NCBI GenBank assembly: GCA_022801925.1
Contig: JAAWTG010000004.1
Span: forward strand, 55,903-119,902
Direction of reading: 5' to 3'
DNA: 64,000 nucleotides
From: Clostridia bacterium
Lineage (GTDB): Bacteria; Bacillota; Clostridia; RUG12999
Positions 17,750 through 27,739 of the stretch are shown one piece after another. The notes below the pieces were generated by a model. That model worked only from the letters and a program-made list of their open reading frames with translations. It was not told where the DNA came from and made no database searches. A program made the position numbers and the translations under genes. Position 1 is the first letter of the stretch; every line of letters starts with the position of its first letter.

Positions 17750-18289
17750 GTGGGGATGACGCAAATTATTTTGGCTGGATTCGGCGGACAGGGCATTTTG
17801 TTTGCAGGGAAACAGCTTGCATATGCAGGAATGCTGACAGGTAAAGAGGTCTCCTGGCTCCCGTCCTATGGCCCTGAAATGCGCGGCGGAACAGCAAACT
17901 GCCACGTGATTTTGTCTGACCAGGAAATCGCAGCGCCGATGATTCAATCGCCGGATGTGTTGATTGCACTCAATCAGCCGTCTTTGGAGAAATTTGAAAA
18001 AGCAGTGAAAGCGGGCGGGAAAATCTTTTATGACAGTTCCATGATTGACCGTGCGCCGGAAAACAACGAAGCGCATGTTTTTGCTGTTCCGGCAACAACA
18101 ATCGCGGCGTCTTTGGGCGCAAATAATCTGGCGAATATTGTTATGCTGGGAAAAGTGCTAAAGGAATCGGAAGTGCTGACCATGGACGAAATCCGTATGG
18201 CAATGGAAAAAACCATTTCCGCCAGAAAACAAAATTTGCTGGATTTGAACATGAAATGCTTGCAGGCAGGATTTGAATATCAGGCTTAA
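17750..18289 (+). CDS. 2-oxoacid:ferredoxin oxidoreductase gamma subunit
   Basis: A 179-residue gamma subunit with the family opening GFGGQGILFAGKQLA and the conserved SYGPEMRGGTANCHV block. It completes the heterotetramer encoded by the operon. The GTG at 17750 lies 7 nt after AGGAGGAG; an ATG at 17756 is possible but too far from the site. A clear terminator follows the stop codon and ends the operon. Confidence 0.92.
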   Translation: MGMTQIILAGFGGQGILFAGKQLAYAGMLTGKEVSWLPSYGPEMRGGTANCHVILSDQEIAAPMIQSPDVLIALNQPSLEKFEKAVKAGGKIFYDSSMIDRAPENNEAHVFAVPATTIAASLGANNLANIVMLGKVLKESEVLTMDEIRMAMEKTISARKQNLLDLNMKCLQAGFEYQA

Positions 18290-18301
18290 CAATGAAATCA
18301 G

Positions 18302-18343
18302 AAAAAGCTTGGGATAGCCCACTGGGAATGCCAAGCTTTTTTT
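18302..18343 (+). terminator. terminator of the 2-oxoacid oxidoreductase operon
   Basis: Arms 18302-18312 and 18331-18341 pair over 11 bp (AAAAAGCTTGG) around an 18-nt loop and run into seven T. Confidence 0.85.
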
Positions 18344-18405
18344 GATATATACCGACGGATAATTGGCGGCGGTATGGCGTAATTGGGATATGGGAGGTTG
18401 TTACT

Positions 18406-19080
18406 GTGGATATGCTGCATTTATCGGAAGAACAACAAAACAGATTGCTTGATGAAATAGAGGAACATGGCGATTTGACCGAAGCAGATAGAAAGATTCT
18501 GAAAGTTCTGTCAAAAAGTGAATTTAGCGATATTAAAATTGGTATTGCTCAAATGTTAGTAAATGATGAAACGCCGGAAAGCACTGCTGTTTTATTGTCT
18601 ATGATAGAGGATGAGGACGACTTAGTCCGTGTAAACGCGATTGATTCTCTATGCGGCTGTCAGGATACCAACGTGATGAAAAGGTTGATGGACATTGCGC
18701 AAAAAGATACGAATCATCTGGTGCGCGAATATGCGATTTTATCCACGGTAGATATTGCGAAAAACAGGAAAGAATGCGGTAATACCGACATAGTTCCTTT
18801 TTTGCAGCAGATATTGAAAAGAGAGTCTGATAGCGGTATTCGTTTGGCATGTTATAGAGGGCTATATCTTTTTGGAGACAAACGTTATTTGTCACAATTG
18901 GAACAGGGGCTTTTGGAGGAAGATTACCAAAACCGCTGCGCCGCGGTTCATATTTTATCCGAAATAGCAGATGGTAAAAATGTTGAACAGATAAGAAATA
19001 TTTTGGTGAATACACGAAAGAAGGAAAAAATCTATGCAGTTACTGATGCCATTGACCGCGCGCTGTCAGAGATGCAGTAA
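18406..19080 (+). CDS. HEAT-repeat domain protein
   Basis: A 224-residue soluble protein made of HEAT-like helical repeats, visible as recurring D-x-x-V-R-x-x-A-I-x-x-L units (DLVRVNAIDSL, HLVREYAILSTV, IRLACYRGLYLF). Such solenoids act as protein-binding scaffolds; no catalytic motif is visible. The first 50 residues are acidic and helical. The GTG start is 8 nt after GGGAGG. It is monocistronic between two terminators. I cannot assign a partner. Confidence 0.7.
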   Translation: MDMLHLSEEQQNRLLDEIEEHGDLTEADRKILKVLSKSEFSDIKIGIAQMLVNDETPESTAVLLSMIEDEDDLVRVNAIDSLCGCQDTNVMKRLMDIAQKDTNHLVREYAILSTVDIAKNRKECGNTDIVPFLQQILKRESDSGIRLACYRGLYLFGDKRYLSQLEQGLLEEDYQNRCAAVHILSEIADGKNVEQIRNILVNTRKKEKIYAVTDAIDRALSEMQ

Positions 19081-19176
19081 AAAATGCAGTTTACTCCAAT
19101 AAGAAGATTATCTTCCTGCAAGGCGCGTGAAATGATGAAAACGTACTGAGAGAAAATTAGCAGTCGGGGCGCTTAA

Positions 19177-19190
19177 CTTTTGGTTGCCTA
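19177..19190 (-). repeat. end motif of the TAGGCAAACAAAAG repeat family
   Basis: On the minus strand it reads TAGGCAACCAAAAG, one base different from the exact 14-mer found at 19521-19534 and 58535-58548. It lies about 100 nt after the HEAT gene. Confidence 0.45.
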
Positions 19191-19202
19191 ATATATAAAA
19201 TG

Positions 19203-19247
19203 AAAGGACGCAGAACAAATTCCATACAGTTCTGCGTCCTTTTGATA
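19203..19247. terminator. terminator downstream of the HEAT-repeat gene
   Basis: Perfect 14-bp arms (19203-19216 and 19229-19242) around a 12-nt loop, followed by TTTT and preceded by an A-rich tract, so it may act in both directions. Confidence 0.8.
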
Positions 19248-19256
19248 TTTTTGGTT

Positions 19257-19534
19257 TAGGCATAAGGGAGTCGAATCTTATACGCCATGCAGGGAAAATT
19301 TTTCGTAAATGCGCGCCCGCGAACCGCTTTCCATACGTCCAGTATGCAAAGGAACCTTTTCCTTGCCTTACAAAAAATTTTTTCCTGCATGGTTCTGTGA
19401 AGTCCCTAGGAGCAGATTTTTCTGTATGCAAGGAAAAAATACGCAGGAATACTGGCGTATTTCAAGTGTTTTTGACACAGCATACGGAAAAATCTGCCCT
19501 AGAGACCGCATAAGATTTGACTTTTGTTTGCCTA
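19257..19534. repeat. 278-bp palindromic element with imperfect 28-nt terminal repeats
   Basis: The ends 19257-19284 and 19507-19534 are imperfect inverted copies (TAGGCA...GTC.AATCTTAT.CG). Internal pairs are 19285-19308 with 19368-19392, 19406-19429 with 19480-19502, and a hairpin 19437-19444 with 19455-19462. No coding frame is convincing. The right end overlaps the stop codon of the protease gene. Confidence 0.6.
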
Positions 19535-20704
19535 TTTGGAGAGTTCGGAAATGGCGCGCTGCAATTGAATATCTTCTTCCTGTGGAATGTCCGCCGGATT
19601 GGTTCCTTTCAGATATTCCGGCGTAGGGACTTCAATGTCGGGCGCAATGCCGAGATGATGAATATTATTGCCGTTCGGGGTGAGATAGCCGGAAGTTGTC
19701 AGATATAAGGCGGTTTCGCCCTCTTTTGTTTCGTCAAAGGGGATAATACTTTGTACAATGCCTTTTCCGTAGGTTTTTTCGCCAATCAAAACAGCGCGTC
19801 CATGGTCGTGCAACGCACCGGAGAGTACCTCAGAAGCGCTGGCGCTGCTGCCGTTGATGAGCACAGCCAATGGGATATCATAATAGTTTGCGTCAGATTT
19901 ATATTCTGTTTTGCTGCCGTCCTTGTATTCAAAAGAAGTGATAATGCCTTCCGGCAGCAAATAATCGGCAATTTCCTTGGTGGAGGAAAAAGCACCGCCG
20001 GGATTGTACCGCAAATCAATGACCAATCCTTTGAGACTATCTTTGCCAAGTGCGTCTACAGCGCTTTTAAATTCTTGGTCTGTTTTTAGTTCAAAATTGG
20101 TGATTTGAATATAACCAATTTGGTTGGGTAACATTTTGTGTTTCACTGTATGATTCACAATTTTGGCGCGCGTAATATTGTATACCACGGCGTCCTGTTG
20201 CCCTGCCGGACGAATCAATAGCTTAATATTTTCACCGATACTGCTTTCATCGCCGCGCATGAGTTTGACGGCGTCTTGATAATTGTCGCCGGAAACCGCC
20301 ATATCGTTAATCGATAAGATTTTGTCGTTTGGTTTTAGCCCTGCCTGTGCGGCAGGAGAGCCTTCCACGGGTGCAACAACCGTCAGCAGATTGTCGGTCG
20401 GGTCAACGGATACCGTTGCGCCGATGCCGGTAAATTCACTGTTTAAATCGTTTTGCAGTTCTGTGTAATTTTCCGCACCCATGTAGTAGCTGTAAGGGTC
20501 GCCCAATGCCGCAACCATGCCGGCAACCGCGCCTTCATATAATTTTTCTTCATCAATTTCACCATAATAGTTTTTTTGGATGGTGTTATACGCCTTTTGT
20601 ACCATGCCGGGCGGCGTTTGATTTACTTCAAAAAACGCAGTGGAGAGCAGCAGCGTACAGAAAAAGGTAACAATGACTGCGAAAACTGTTTTGTTGTTTT
20701 TCAA
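19532..20704 (-). CDS. S41 family carboxy-terminal processing protease (CtpA/CtpB type)
   Basis: A 390-residue exported serine protease. An N-terminal membrane anchor (TVFAVIVTFFCTLLLSTAF) is followed by a PDZ domain (residues ~90-180, GLKPNDKILSINDMAV) and the S41 catalytic domain. The latter contains LVIDLRYNPGG, the nucleophile region NGSSASASEV and the Lys region GEKTYGKG. It cleaves C-terminal regions of extracytoplasmic proteins; CtpB acts in sporulation signalling in Bacillus. The TTG at 20704 is preferred because AAAGGGATG lies about 9 nt upstream and the product then begins like its relatives; a longer frame reaches 20770 but runs through a hairpin. Its TAG stop lies inside a repeat element. 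Confidence 0.88.
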   Translation of the reverse strand: MKNNKTVFAVIVTFFCTLLLSTAFFEVNQTPPGMVQKAYNTIQKNYYGEIDEEKLYEGAVAGMVAALGDPYSYYMGAENYTELQNDLNSEFTGIGATVSVDPTDNLLTVVAPVEGSPAAQAGLKPNDKILSINDMAVSGDNYQDAVKLMRGDESSIGENIKLLIRPAGQQDAVVYNITRAKIVNHTVKHKMLPNQIGYIQITNFELKTDQEFKSAVDALGKDSLKGLVIDLRYNPGGAFSSTKEIADYLLPEGIITSFEYKDGSKTEYKSDANYYDIPLAVLINGSSASASEVLSGALHDHGRAVLIGEKTYGKGIVQSIIPFDETKEGETALYLTTSGYLTPNGNNIHHLGIAPDIEVPTPEYLKGTNPADIPQEEDIQLQRAISELSK

Positions 20705-20909
20705 GAAGAACTCATCCCTTTCACAAAAGTCTGAAAAGGGAATGACCCTGCGGACCATTCCCAATATCAATGCAATTTTATAAGCATGGAAAAATCAAAG
20801 TTTATATGATTTTGTGCTTTCTGTGCTTATCAAAATAGGAACCGCTGCATGAAAAATGCAGCCGGATTCGGAGATAGAATACCTATGCCGCATTTTCCCA
20901 TATGTTTTT

Positions 20910-22286
<1,377 letters not shown>

Positions 22287-22295
22287 CGGCTGGGT

Positions 22296-22499
22296 TTATT
22301 GTTTGCTTAAATAATCGTTAATTTTGCTTACCAGTTCATCTGCATTTGCGCCGTGCACCATACAAGCCTGTTCAATAGATTCGCCGCTTGCAGAAGGGCA
22401 ACCTAAACAATGCATACCGATTTCCAGAAAAAACTGAGCTGTGCCTGCGTCCAAACGAAGTGCGTCAGCAATGATTGTATCTTTTGTAACCTGAGCCAT
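22296..22499 (-). CDS. DUF1858 small protein
   Basis: A 67-residue protein matching the DUF1858 pattern: an N-terminal TKDTIIADALRLDAGTAQFF helix and the metal- or redox-type GMHCLGCPSA motif with two cysteines. These domains occur alone or fused to hybrid-cluster and nitroreductase-type proteins; the function is unknown. GGAGG is 10 nt before the ATG, and a clean sigma-A promoter lies about 90 bp upstream. Confidence 0.85.
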   Translation of the reverse strand: MAQVTKDTIIADALRLDAGTAQFFLEIGMHCLGCPSASGESIEQACMVHGANADELVSKINDYLSKQ

Positions 22500-22585
22500 A
22501 ACAAAATACCTCCATGAAGTTCCCGAGCGCCTTTTTCAGATAAAACGCAACGGTCATTTTTAGTGCCTGTTCAGACACCCTATTT

Positions 22586-22615
22586 ATTATACAACAATTA
22601 CCTGCCAAAATGCAA
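22586..22615 (-). promoter_or_regulatory. sigma-A promoter for the DUF1858 gene
   Basis: On the minus strand, TTGCAT (22615-22610), an 18-bp gap and a perfect TATAAT (22591-22586). Confidence 0.75.
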
Positions 22616-22703
22616 ATTTTTTTTAGAAATTAGTTGATTTTTATAAATTTGTATGAATATAGATGGAATAAATAGACGAAACCATGAAAGAGGGCGGGAA
22701 AAC

Positions 22704-23486
22704 ATGAATACACTGTTGTTGGATTTAAGTAGGGAACAGAATAAATGGCACAGGCGTCGGGAAGTATCGCAGCTGGAACTGGATGGACAGCGGCAGGTGG
22801 TGCGTCTTGGTATACCAGATGACCGTTGGCAAAAACAGACAGATAAAAAGTTGGTTCGTCAAATTGGAAAACTGGCGCGCCGCTGTGGGGCGCAATACGC
22901 AGTTTTGGGCGATGCGCTAATGGGCAGCGGGAAAGGCGGAAAAGCATTGCAGGAAAGCGGATTGACGTTTTGCGATGGAACACCGCTGCATATGCCGCTC
23001 TATCCGGTAGCAGTGCATAAACTGGCGAAAGAGTCAGGGGTGAATCTGATGGAGTCGCCGGTTACCATAACGGGCGATATCAACGAGATAGTCGGATTTA
23101 TTTGGCAGATGAAGGATGAGGTGAAATATTTTGCTGTAGCAGGCGGGGCGGAATATGCCGATTTGATTACCTATCTATATGACGAATATGGAATCAGTGT
23201 CCGGCTGGTGGAGGAAGCGCACAGCGGTATTTGTGTGGCGGCGGGCGGACAGAAAGAGCGGCTGGAAGGAAATCTGGTGCTTGATTTTAGCGGAACAAAC
23301 GAAAAAGCAATCCGTGTCAGTTTGGATATGGGGCAGTGGAGCCAGAGATTGGGTGAAATGACAAAAGGTAGTAACTTAGGCGCGGCTGAAGCGCTGCTGC
23401 GTATGCTGGGAGAACAACCGGCTGAAGCGCTGCCGCGGTATTGTAAAGGCATTTCGCTGTTGCGGGAGAAACCTGTCCGATTATGA
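22704..23486 (+). CDS. conserved-looking protein of unknown function
   Basis: A 260-residue soluble protein that I do not recognise. It has a basic N-terminal third and regular alpha/beta character, with the segments AQYAVLGDALMGSGKG, VAGGAEYADLITYLYDEYGI and GNLVLDFSGTNEKAIRVSLD. There is no signal peptide, membrane helix or metal motif. The ATG at 22704 is preferred over an upstream one because GAGGGCGGG precedes it. It is divergent from the DUF1858 gene, and its stop lies 15 nt before a strong promoter that reads away into an intergenic repeat. Confidence 0.65.
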   Translation: MNTLLLDLSREQNKWHRRREVSQLELDGQRQVVRLGIPDDRWQKQTDKKLVRQIGKLARRCGAQYAVLGDALMGSGKGGKALQESGLTFCDGTPLHMPLYPVAVHKLAKESGVNLMESPVTITGDINEIVGFIWQMKDEVKYFAVAGGAEYADLITYLYDEYGISVRLVEEAHSGICVAAGGQKERLEGNLVLDFSGTNEKAIRVSLDMGQWSQRLGEMTKGSNLGAAEALLRMLGEQPAEALPRYCKGISLLREKPVRL

Positions 23487-23500
23487 CGGAAAAAACCGAT

Positions 23501-23530
23501 TGACGGATACTTCCATGTTATGGTATAATA
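23501..23530 (+). promoter_or_regulatory. strong sigma-A promoter reading into the small RNA candidate, copy 1
   Basis: TTGACG (23501-23506), an 18-bp gap and a perfect TATAAT (23525-23530). The predicted start, near 23537, falls on the first bases of the repeat. Confidence 0.8.
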
Positions 23531-23536
23531 TATTTC

Positions 23537-23692
23537 CAAGAAGGGATTTTCTCCGGCTTACGCCGTCGATTCATCCCCCCTTGGGAATTCCCCCTGCCGC
23601 CGTCCTTCGCTCTCGCAGCGTGTCTCATACTTCGACACTTGGACGGCGAGAGGTATAAAAACTTCGGTACACGTCCGAAGTTTTTATGAACG
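23537..23692 (+). ncRNA. candidate small RNA, copy 1 of a two-member family
   Basis: About 150 nt between a strong promoter and a perfect terminator stem (23655-23667 with 23675-23687, 7-nt loop, T-run). Its start TTCCAAGAAGGGATT, the hairpin CGGC-TTAC-GCCG, CGTCGATT, CCCCTGCC and GGCGAGAGGTAT recur in the same order on the minus strand at 32825-32975. The GGGAT and ATCCC segments flanking the first hairpin can pair and close it. No open frame with a ribosome site is present. I do not recognise a known RNA class. Confidence 0.55.
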
Positions 23693-23726
23693 GAAAGTTT
23701 GGGACTCCCTTCATTTTTCTGCATTT

Positions 23727-23754
23727 TTGACGAAAAAAGTATAGTTATTATAGT
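23727..23754 (+). promoter_or_regulatory. promoter for pgi
   Basis: TTGACG (23727-23732), a 16-bp gap and TATAGT (23749-23754), about 110 bp before the pgi start. Confidence 0.55.
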
Positions 23755-23866
23755 GGTATAGGTGCAGAGCATTATCCTCAAGCGTAAGGACATACAATGT
23801 TTTCAATGCCGGAAGAACCGGCTGCATATAGACAATAAGATAAAATACAAGAAGGGGTGCGACAAA

Positions 23867-25210
23867 ATGGGATTGGTAACATTAGATTATTCCAGAGCAG
23901 TGAAAAAAAGTGAAATGAAAAATGTTTGGGCGCTGGTGGAAGCAGCGCACAAAACGCTGACAGACAAAACAGGCGCAGGCAACGATTTTTTGGGCTGGGT
24001 TGATTTGCCGCTGGACTATGATAAAGAAGAGTATGACCGCATCAAAAAAGCGGCGGCAAAAATTCAAAATGATTCTGAAGTGCTGGTTGTTGTGGGAATC
24101 GGCGGTTCTTATTTGGGTGCGCGCGCGGTGATTGAAGGACTGACAAGTTCTTTTTATAACATGATGGAGAAGCAGCAACGCAAAACGCCGCAGATTATCT
24201 TTGCAGGAAATTCCATCAGCGGAACCTATTTGGCAGATGTGATGGATTTTGTGAAAGATAAAGATTTTTCTGTCAATATCATTTCAAAATCCGGTACCAC
24301 AACAGAACCGGCAATTGCGTTTCGTATGCTGAAAAAAATGCTGGAAGAAAAATATGGTGAGGAAGGTGCGCGGGAGCGTATCTATGCAACGACGGATAAG
24401 GCGCGCGGCGCGCTGAAAAACCTCTGTGATACCATGGGATATGAAACATTTGTCATTCCGGACGATGTAGGCGGACGGTACAGCGTATTGACCGCAGTGG
24501 GACTGCTGCCGATTGCTGCTGCCGGCATTGATACAGATGCGCTGATGGCAGGCGCGGCGCAGGCGCGCGAAGCATATCGGGAACCTACTATGGATAACGA
24601 TTGCTATTTATATGCGGCTGCACGCAATATCCTCTACGCCAAAGGGAGAAGCATTGAAATTATGGCAAATTATGAACCGGCGCTGCACTATTTTGGAGAG
24701 TGGTTCAAACAACTCTATGGAGAAAGCGAAGGAAAAGATAACAAGGGGATTTTCCCGGCAGCAGTGGATTTGTCCACAGATTTGCATTCCATGGGGCAGT
24801 ATATTCAAGAAGGCCGCCGGCAGATGTTTGAAACAGTGCTGAATGTGGAAAAACCGAAACGGGAACTGGAGATTTTTGAGGACGCCGACAATGTGGACGG
24901 ACTTAATTTTCTGGCAGGAAAAACCGTTGATTATGTCAACAAAAAAGCGTGTCAGGGAACCATGTTGGCGCACACAGACGGCAACGTGCCCAATCTTTTG
25001 CTGAATATTCCGGAAATGGATGCGCATTCTCTGGGCGCAATGATTTATTTCTTTGAAAAAGCTTGCGGTATCAGCGGCTACATGCTGGGTGTAAATCCGT
25101 TTGACCAGCCGGGTGTGGAAGCCTATAAGAAAAACATGTTTGCACTGCTTGGCAAGCCCGGTTATGAAGAAATGAAAAATGAATTAGAAAAAAGACTGAA
25201 AAATGCTTGA
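23867..25210 (+). CDS. pgi: glucose-6-phosphate isomerase
   Basis: A 447-residue enzyme interconverting glucose-6-phosphate and fructose-6-phosphate. The sugar-phosphate-binding pattern is clear ([29 protein letters not shown]), and [15 protein letters not shown] and the C-terminal [14 protein letters not shown] signature are intact. The length matches the short Firmicute form. The ATG at 23867 is preceded by GAAGGGGTG; the frame extends upstream about 35 codons without a ribosome site. Confidence 0.97.
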   Translation: MGLVTLDYSRAVKKSEMKNVWALVEAAHKTLTDKTGAGNDFLGWVDLPLDYDKEEYDRIKKAAAKIQNDSEVLVVVGIGGSYLGARAVIEGLTSSFYNMMEKQQRKTPQIIFAGNSISGTYLADVMDFVKDKDFSVNIISKSGTTTEPAIAFRMLKKMLEEKYGEEGARERIYATTDKARGALKNLCDTMGYETFVIPDDVGGRYSVLTAVGLLPIAAAGIDTDALMAGAAQAREAYREPTMDNDCYLYAAARNILYAKGRSIEIMANYEPALHYFGEWFKQLYGESEGKDNKGIFPAAVDLSTDLHSMGQYIQEGRRQMFETVLNVEKPKRELEIFEDADNVDGLNFLAGKTVDYVNKKACQGTMLAHTDGNVPNLLLNIPEMDAHSLGAMIYFFEKACGISGYMLGVNPFDQPGVEAYKKNMFALLGKPGYEEMKNELEKRLKNA

Positions 25211-25235
25211 ACTATTGTAAAATTTATGTTAAAAT
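25207..25235 (+). promoter_or_regulatory. sigma-A promoter overlapping the pgi stop codon
   Basis: TTGAAC (25207-25212), a 17-bp gap and TAAAAT (25230-25235); it serves the small P-loop gene. Confidence 0.6.
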
Positions 25236-25282
25236 AAACCTAAGTTATCGAAACAATACGAAAAATAACGGAGGGATTTGTT

Positions 25283-25693
25283 ATGGTAAACCTAATTATT
25301 GGTAAAAAAGGAACCGGCAAAACGAAACAACTTATAGATAGAGTGAATGCAGCAGTACAGATTGACAAAGGTCATTTGGTGTTCATCAACAACGGACAGC
25401 GTCATGTTTATGATTTAGACCATAAAATCCGTTTGATTGATACGGCTGAATTTAAAATTGATACATATCAGTCTCTGTATGGACTGTTATGTGGCGTGAT
25501 GGCGCAGGATTATGATATTTCCAATATCTTTATTGACAGCATTACTAAAATTATTCCGGGTCAGGACATTGCGGATGCAGAATGTGTATTTGAGGAATTG
25601 GAACATGTTGCGGCAAAAGCAAATGTAAATATCGTTATCACAGCAAGTATTGCTGTGGAGGAAGCGCCGGAATATATTAAAAAATATTTATAA
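25283..25693 (+). CDS. small P-loop nucleotide-binding protein
   Basis: A 136-residue protein that opens with Walker A (IIGKKGTGKTKQL) and has a Walker-B-like stretch ISNIFIDSITKI near residue 90, followed by VNIVITASIAVEE. It is about half the size of a usual RecA- or PilT-type ATPase, so it may be a minimal ATPase or nucleotide sensor. GGAGGG lies 9 nt upstream, and it has its own promoter and terminator, so it is monocistronic. No function can be assigned. Confidence 0.75.
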   Translation: MVNLIIGKKGTGKTKQLIDRVNAAVQIDKGHLVFINNGQRHVYDLDHKIRLIDTAEFKIDTYQSLYGLLCGVMAQDYDISNIFIDSITKIIPGQDIADAECVFEELEHVAAKANVNIVITASIAVEEAPEYIKKYL

Positions 25694-25712
25694 GGAATAT
25701 TTGAAACGAATT

Positions 25713-25754
25713 CAAAACGCACGGTGCTTTTTTAACAGCATTCCGTGCGTTTTG
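25713..25754 (+). terminator. terminator after the small P-loop gene
   Basis: Perfect 12-bp arms (25713-25724 and 25743-25754), 18-nt loop, with TTTT within the 3' arm. Confidence 0.75.
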
Positions 25755-25805
25755 CTTGAAAACGTGTTTCTATAGAAAAGAAAACCCAGTTTAGGAGGAC
25801 AATCC

Positions 25806-27299
25806 ATGATTTATCATAGTACAAGAGATACCGGTTTACAGGTTTCTTCCGCGCAAGCAATTGTGAAAGGAATTGCGCCGGACGGCGGTTTGTTTGTACC
25901 AGGGGAGAAACCTAAGATTTCCATTGAGGATATTGCGGGATTGGTAGACAAGAGTTATAGGGAAAAAGCCAAAGGAATTTTGGAACTGTTTTTGTCTGAT
26001 TTCACAAAAGAAGAAATTTCAGATTGCGTGGAAAAAGCCTATAATAAAACAAAATTTGAAACGGACAGTATTGCGCCGCTGTATGAATTGAACGATGCGG
26101 CATATATATTGGAACTGTGGCACGGACCAACTTGCGCGTTTAAAGATATGGCGCTGCAAATTTTGCCGCATTTGATGACAACGTCCATGAAAAAAATCGG
26201 TATTGATAAACAGGTTGCAATTTTAGTTGCAACGTCCGGCGACACAGGGAAAGCTGCCTTAGAGGGCTTTAAGGATGTGGAAGGCACAAAAATTCAAGTG
26301 TTTTTCCCAACCGGCGGCGTGAGTGAAATGCAGAAAAAGCAAATGGTGACGCAGGAAGGAAACAACGTTGCTGTGACAAGCGTTAACGGCAATTTTGACG
26401 ATGCGCAGTCCGGTGTAAAAGCGATTTTCGGCGACAAAGAATTTGGCGCGACTTTGGAACAGCGCGGGTCACTGCTTTCTTCAGCGAATTCTATCAACTG
26501 GGGACGGCTGGTGCCGCAGATTATTTATTATGTTTCCGCCTATTGCGACTTGGTGAAAGCTGATAAAATCAAAGCCGGCGACGCGGTGAATGTTTGCGTG
26601 CCAACAGGAAATTTTGGCAACATTCTGGCAGCGTGGTATGCAAAGGAAATGGGTATTCCGATTCGGAAATTCATTTGTGCGTCCAATGAAAACAATGTGT
26701 TGACAGACTTCATTCGTACCGGCGTCTATGATAAAAACAGAGCGTTTAAGGCAACGATTTCACCGTCCATGGATATTTTGATTTCCAGCAATCTGGAACG
26801 TTTGTTGTTTGACATCACGGGCGGCGACGAAGGTCGTGTGCGCGAATGGATGCAAGAATTGCAGCAAACAGGACGCTATGAAGTGCCGCAGGTAACAAAG
26901 AATAAATTGAAGGAATATTTCTATGGCGGATTCTGTGATGATGAAGGGACAAAACAGACGATTGCAGAAGTTTGGAAAGAATATAATTATCTGATGGATA
27001 CCCATACTGCGGTCGGATACAGAGTTTACCGTCAATATGTCGAAGAAACTGGCGATACGACCAAGACAATTGTGGCGTCGACCGCAAATCCGTTTAAGTT
27101 TTGCAGCAGCGTGTTAGAAGCGGTGCAGGGAAAACCGCAAAAGGGAACCGATGAATTTGAGGTTGGGAAAATACTTTCCGAACAGACAGGACAAAAGATT
27201 CCGGCAGGTTTAGCACAATTGAAAGAAAAAGAAGAACGGTTCAGCGAAGTTTGCGATAAAGACGCAATGAAACAAATTGTAGATAAATTTTTGGGGTAA
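25806..27299 (+). CDS. thrC: threonine synthase
   Basis: A 497-residue PLP enzyme that converts O-phosphohomoserine to threonine. The PLP lysine is in the GPTCAFKDMALQ motif near residue 110, and SGDTGKAALEGF and PTGNFGNILAAWYAKEMG are the cofactor-binding segments. The N-terminal YHSTRDTG and DGGLFVP match the longer (bacterial/yeast type) threonine synthases. AGGAGGAC precedes the ATG. It stands alone, without homoserine kinase or dehydrogenase genes. Confidence 0.96.
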   Translation: MIYHSTRDTGLQVSSAQAIVKGIAPDGGLFVPGEKPKISIEDIAGLVDKSYREKAKGILELFLSDFTKEEISDCVEKAYNKTKFETDSIAPLYELNDAAYILELWHGPTCAFKDMALQILPHLMTTSMKKIGIDKQVAILVATSGDTGKAALEGFKDVEGTKIQVFFPTGGVSEMQKKQMVTQEGNNVAVTSVNGNFDDAQSGVKAIFGDKEFGATLEQRGSLLSSANSINWGRLVPQIIYYVSAYCDLVKADKIKAGDAVNVCVPTGNFGNILAAWYAKEMGIPIRKFICASNENNVLTDFIRTGVYDKNRAFKATISPSMDILISSNLERLLFDITGGDEGRVREWMQELQQTGRYEVPQVTKNKLKEYFYGGFCDDEGTKQTIAEVWKEYNYLMDTHTAVGYRVYRQYVEETGDTTKTIVASTANPFKFCSSVLEAVQGKPQKGTDEFEVGKILSEQTGQKIPAGLAQLKEKEERFSEVCDKDAMKQIVDKFLG

Positions 27300-27351
27300 A
27301 AAGAGATTGGTCTTTACGTCAAGGCGAAAAGAGCTTGAGGCGTTAGAGCTG

Positions 27352-27385
27352 AAAAGGGATTGACTTTTACGTCAATCCCTTTTTT
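27352..27385 (+). terminator. terminator after thrC
   Basis: Perfect 13-bp arms (27352-27364 and 27371-27383) around a 6-nt loop, with a T-run. Confidence 0.85.
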
Positions 27386-27416
27386 AGAAAACAACATTTT
27401 CAGGAAAATCTAATTT

Positions 27417-27581
27417 TTACTTTTCCTGAAAGGTGTTGCAGCAAGTGTCGCCTGCCTCGTGAGCGTGAGAGCAGTTCACATCAATCGTCGGTGCAACGCA
27501 GTTACAGCCGTTTTCATTATGAACACAAGTTTTTACATTACAGCTTACGCGCGGAATACAGGTACAAGTTTTTTCTTCCAT
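27417..27581 (-). CDS. DUF1540-like cysteine-rich peptide
   Basis: A 54-residue peptide with ten cysteines arranged as CTCIP, SCNVKTCVHNENGCNCVA, VNCSH and TCC. This fits DUF1540 proteins, short Cys-rich peptides common in spore-forming clostridia and presumed to bind metal. It is too short for most gene finders. Only a weak ribosome site (AAGAG) precedes the ATG. It is convergent with thrC and sits about 30 nt past that gene's terminator. Confidence 0.75.
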   Translation of the reverse strand: MEEKTCTCIPRVSCNVKTCVHNENGCNCVAPTIDVNCSHAHEAGDTCCNTFQEK

Positions 27582-27739
27582 GCATATCAACTCTTTTCTG
27601 GAGAATTCTAAATAAAACAGGTTTGCTTATAAAAAACGGCAAATTGCTGCCGGAATATACATGACGATACGATTCATGTACGCACTTAGTATGAAAAAAC
27701 AATAATGTAATTATACAAGAAATAAAAGGAATGTGAAAC

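Noticed and set aside
15935..18289. Pyruvate:ferredoxin oxidoreductase
   Set aside because: The separate alpha subunit has the VorB/KorA pattern, and the short beta and gamma subunits differ from the large single-chain pyruvate enzyme of clostridia.
23537..23692. 6S RNA
   Set aside because: The sequence does not show the single long rod with a central open bubble; it is instead several short hairpins.
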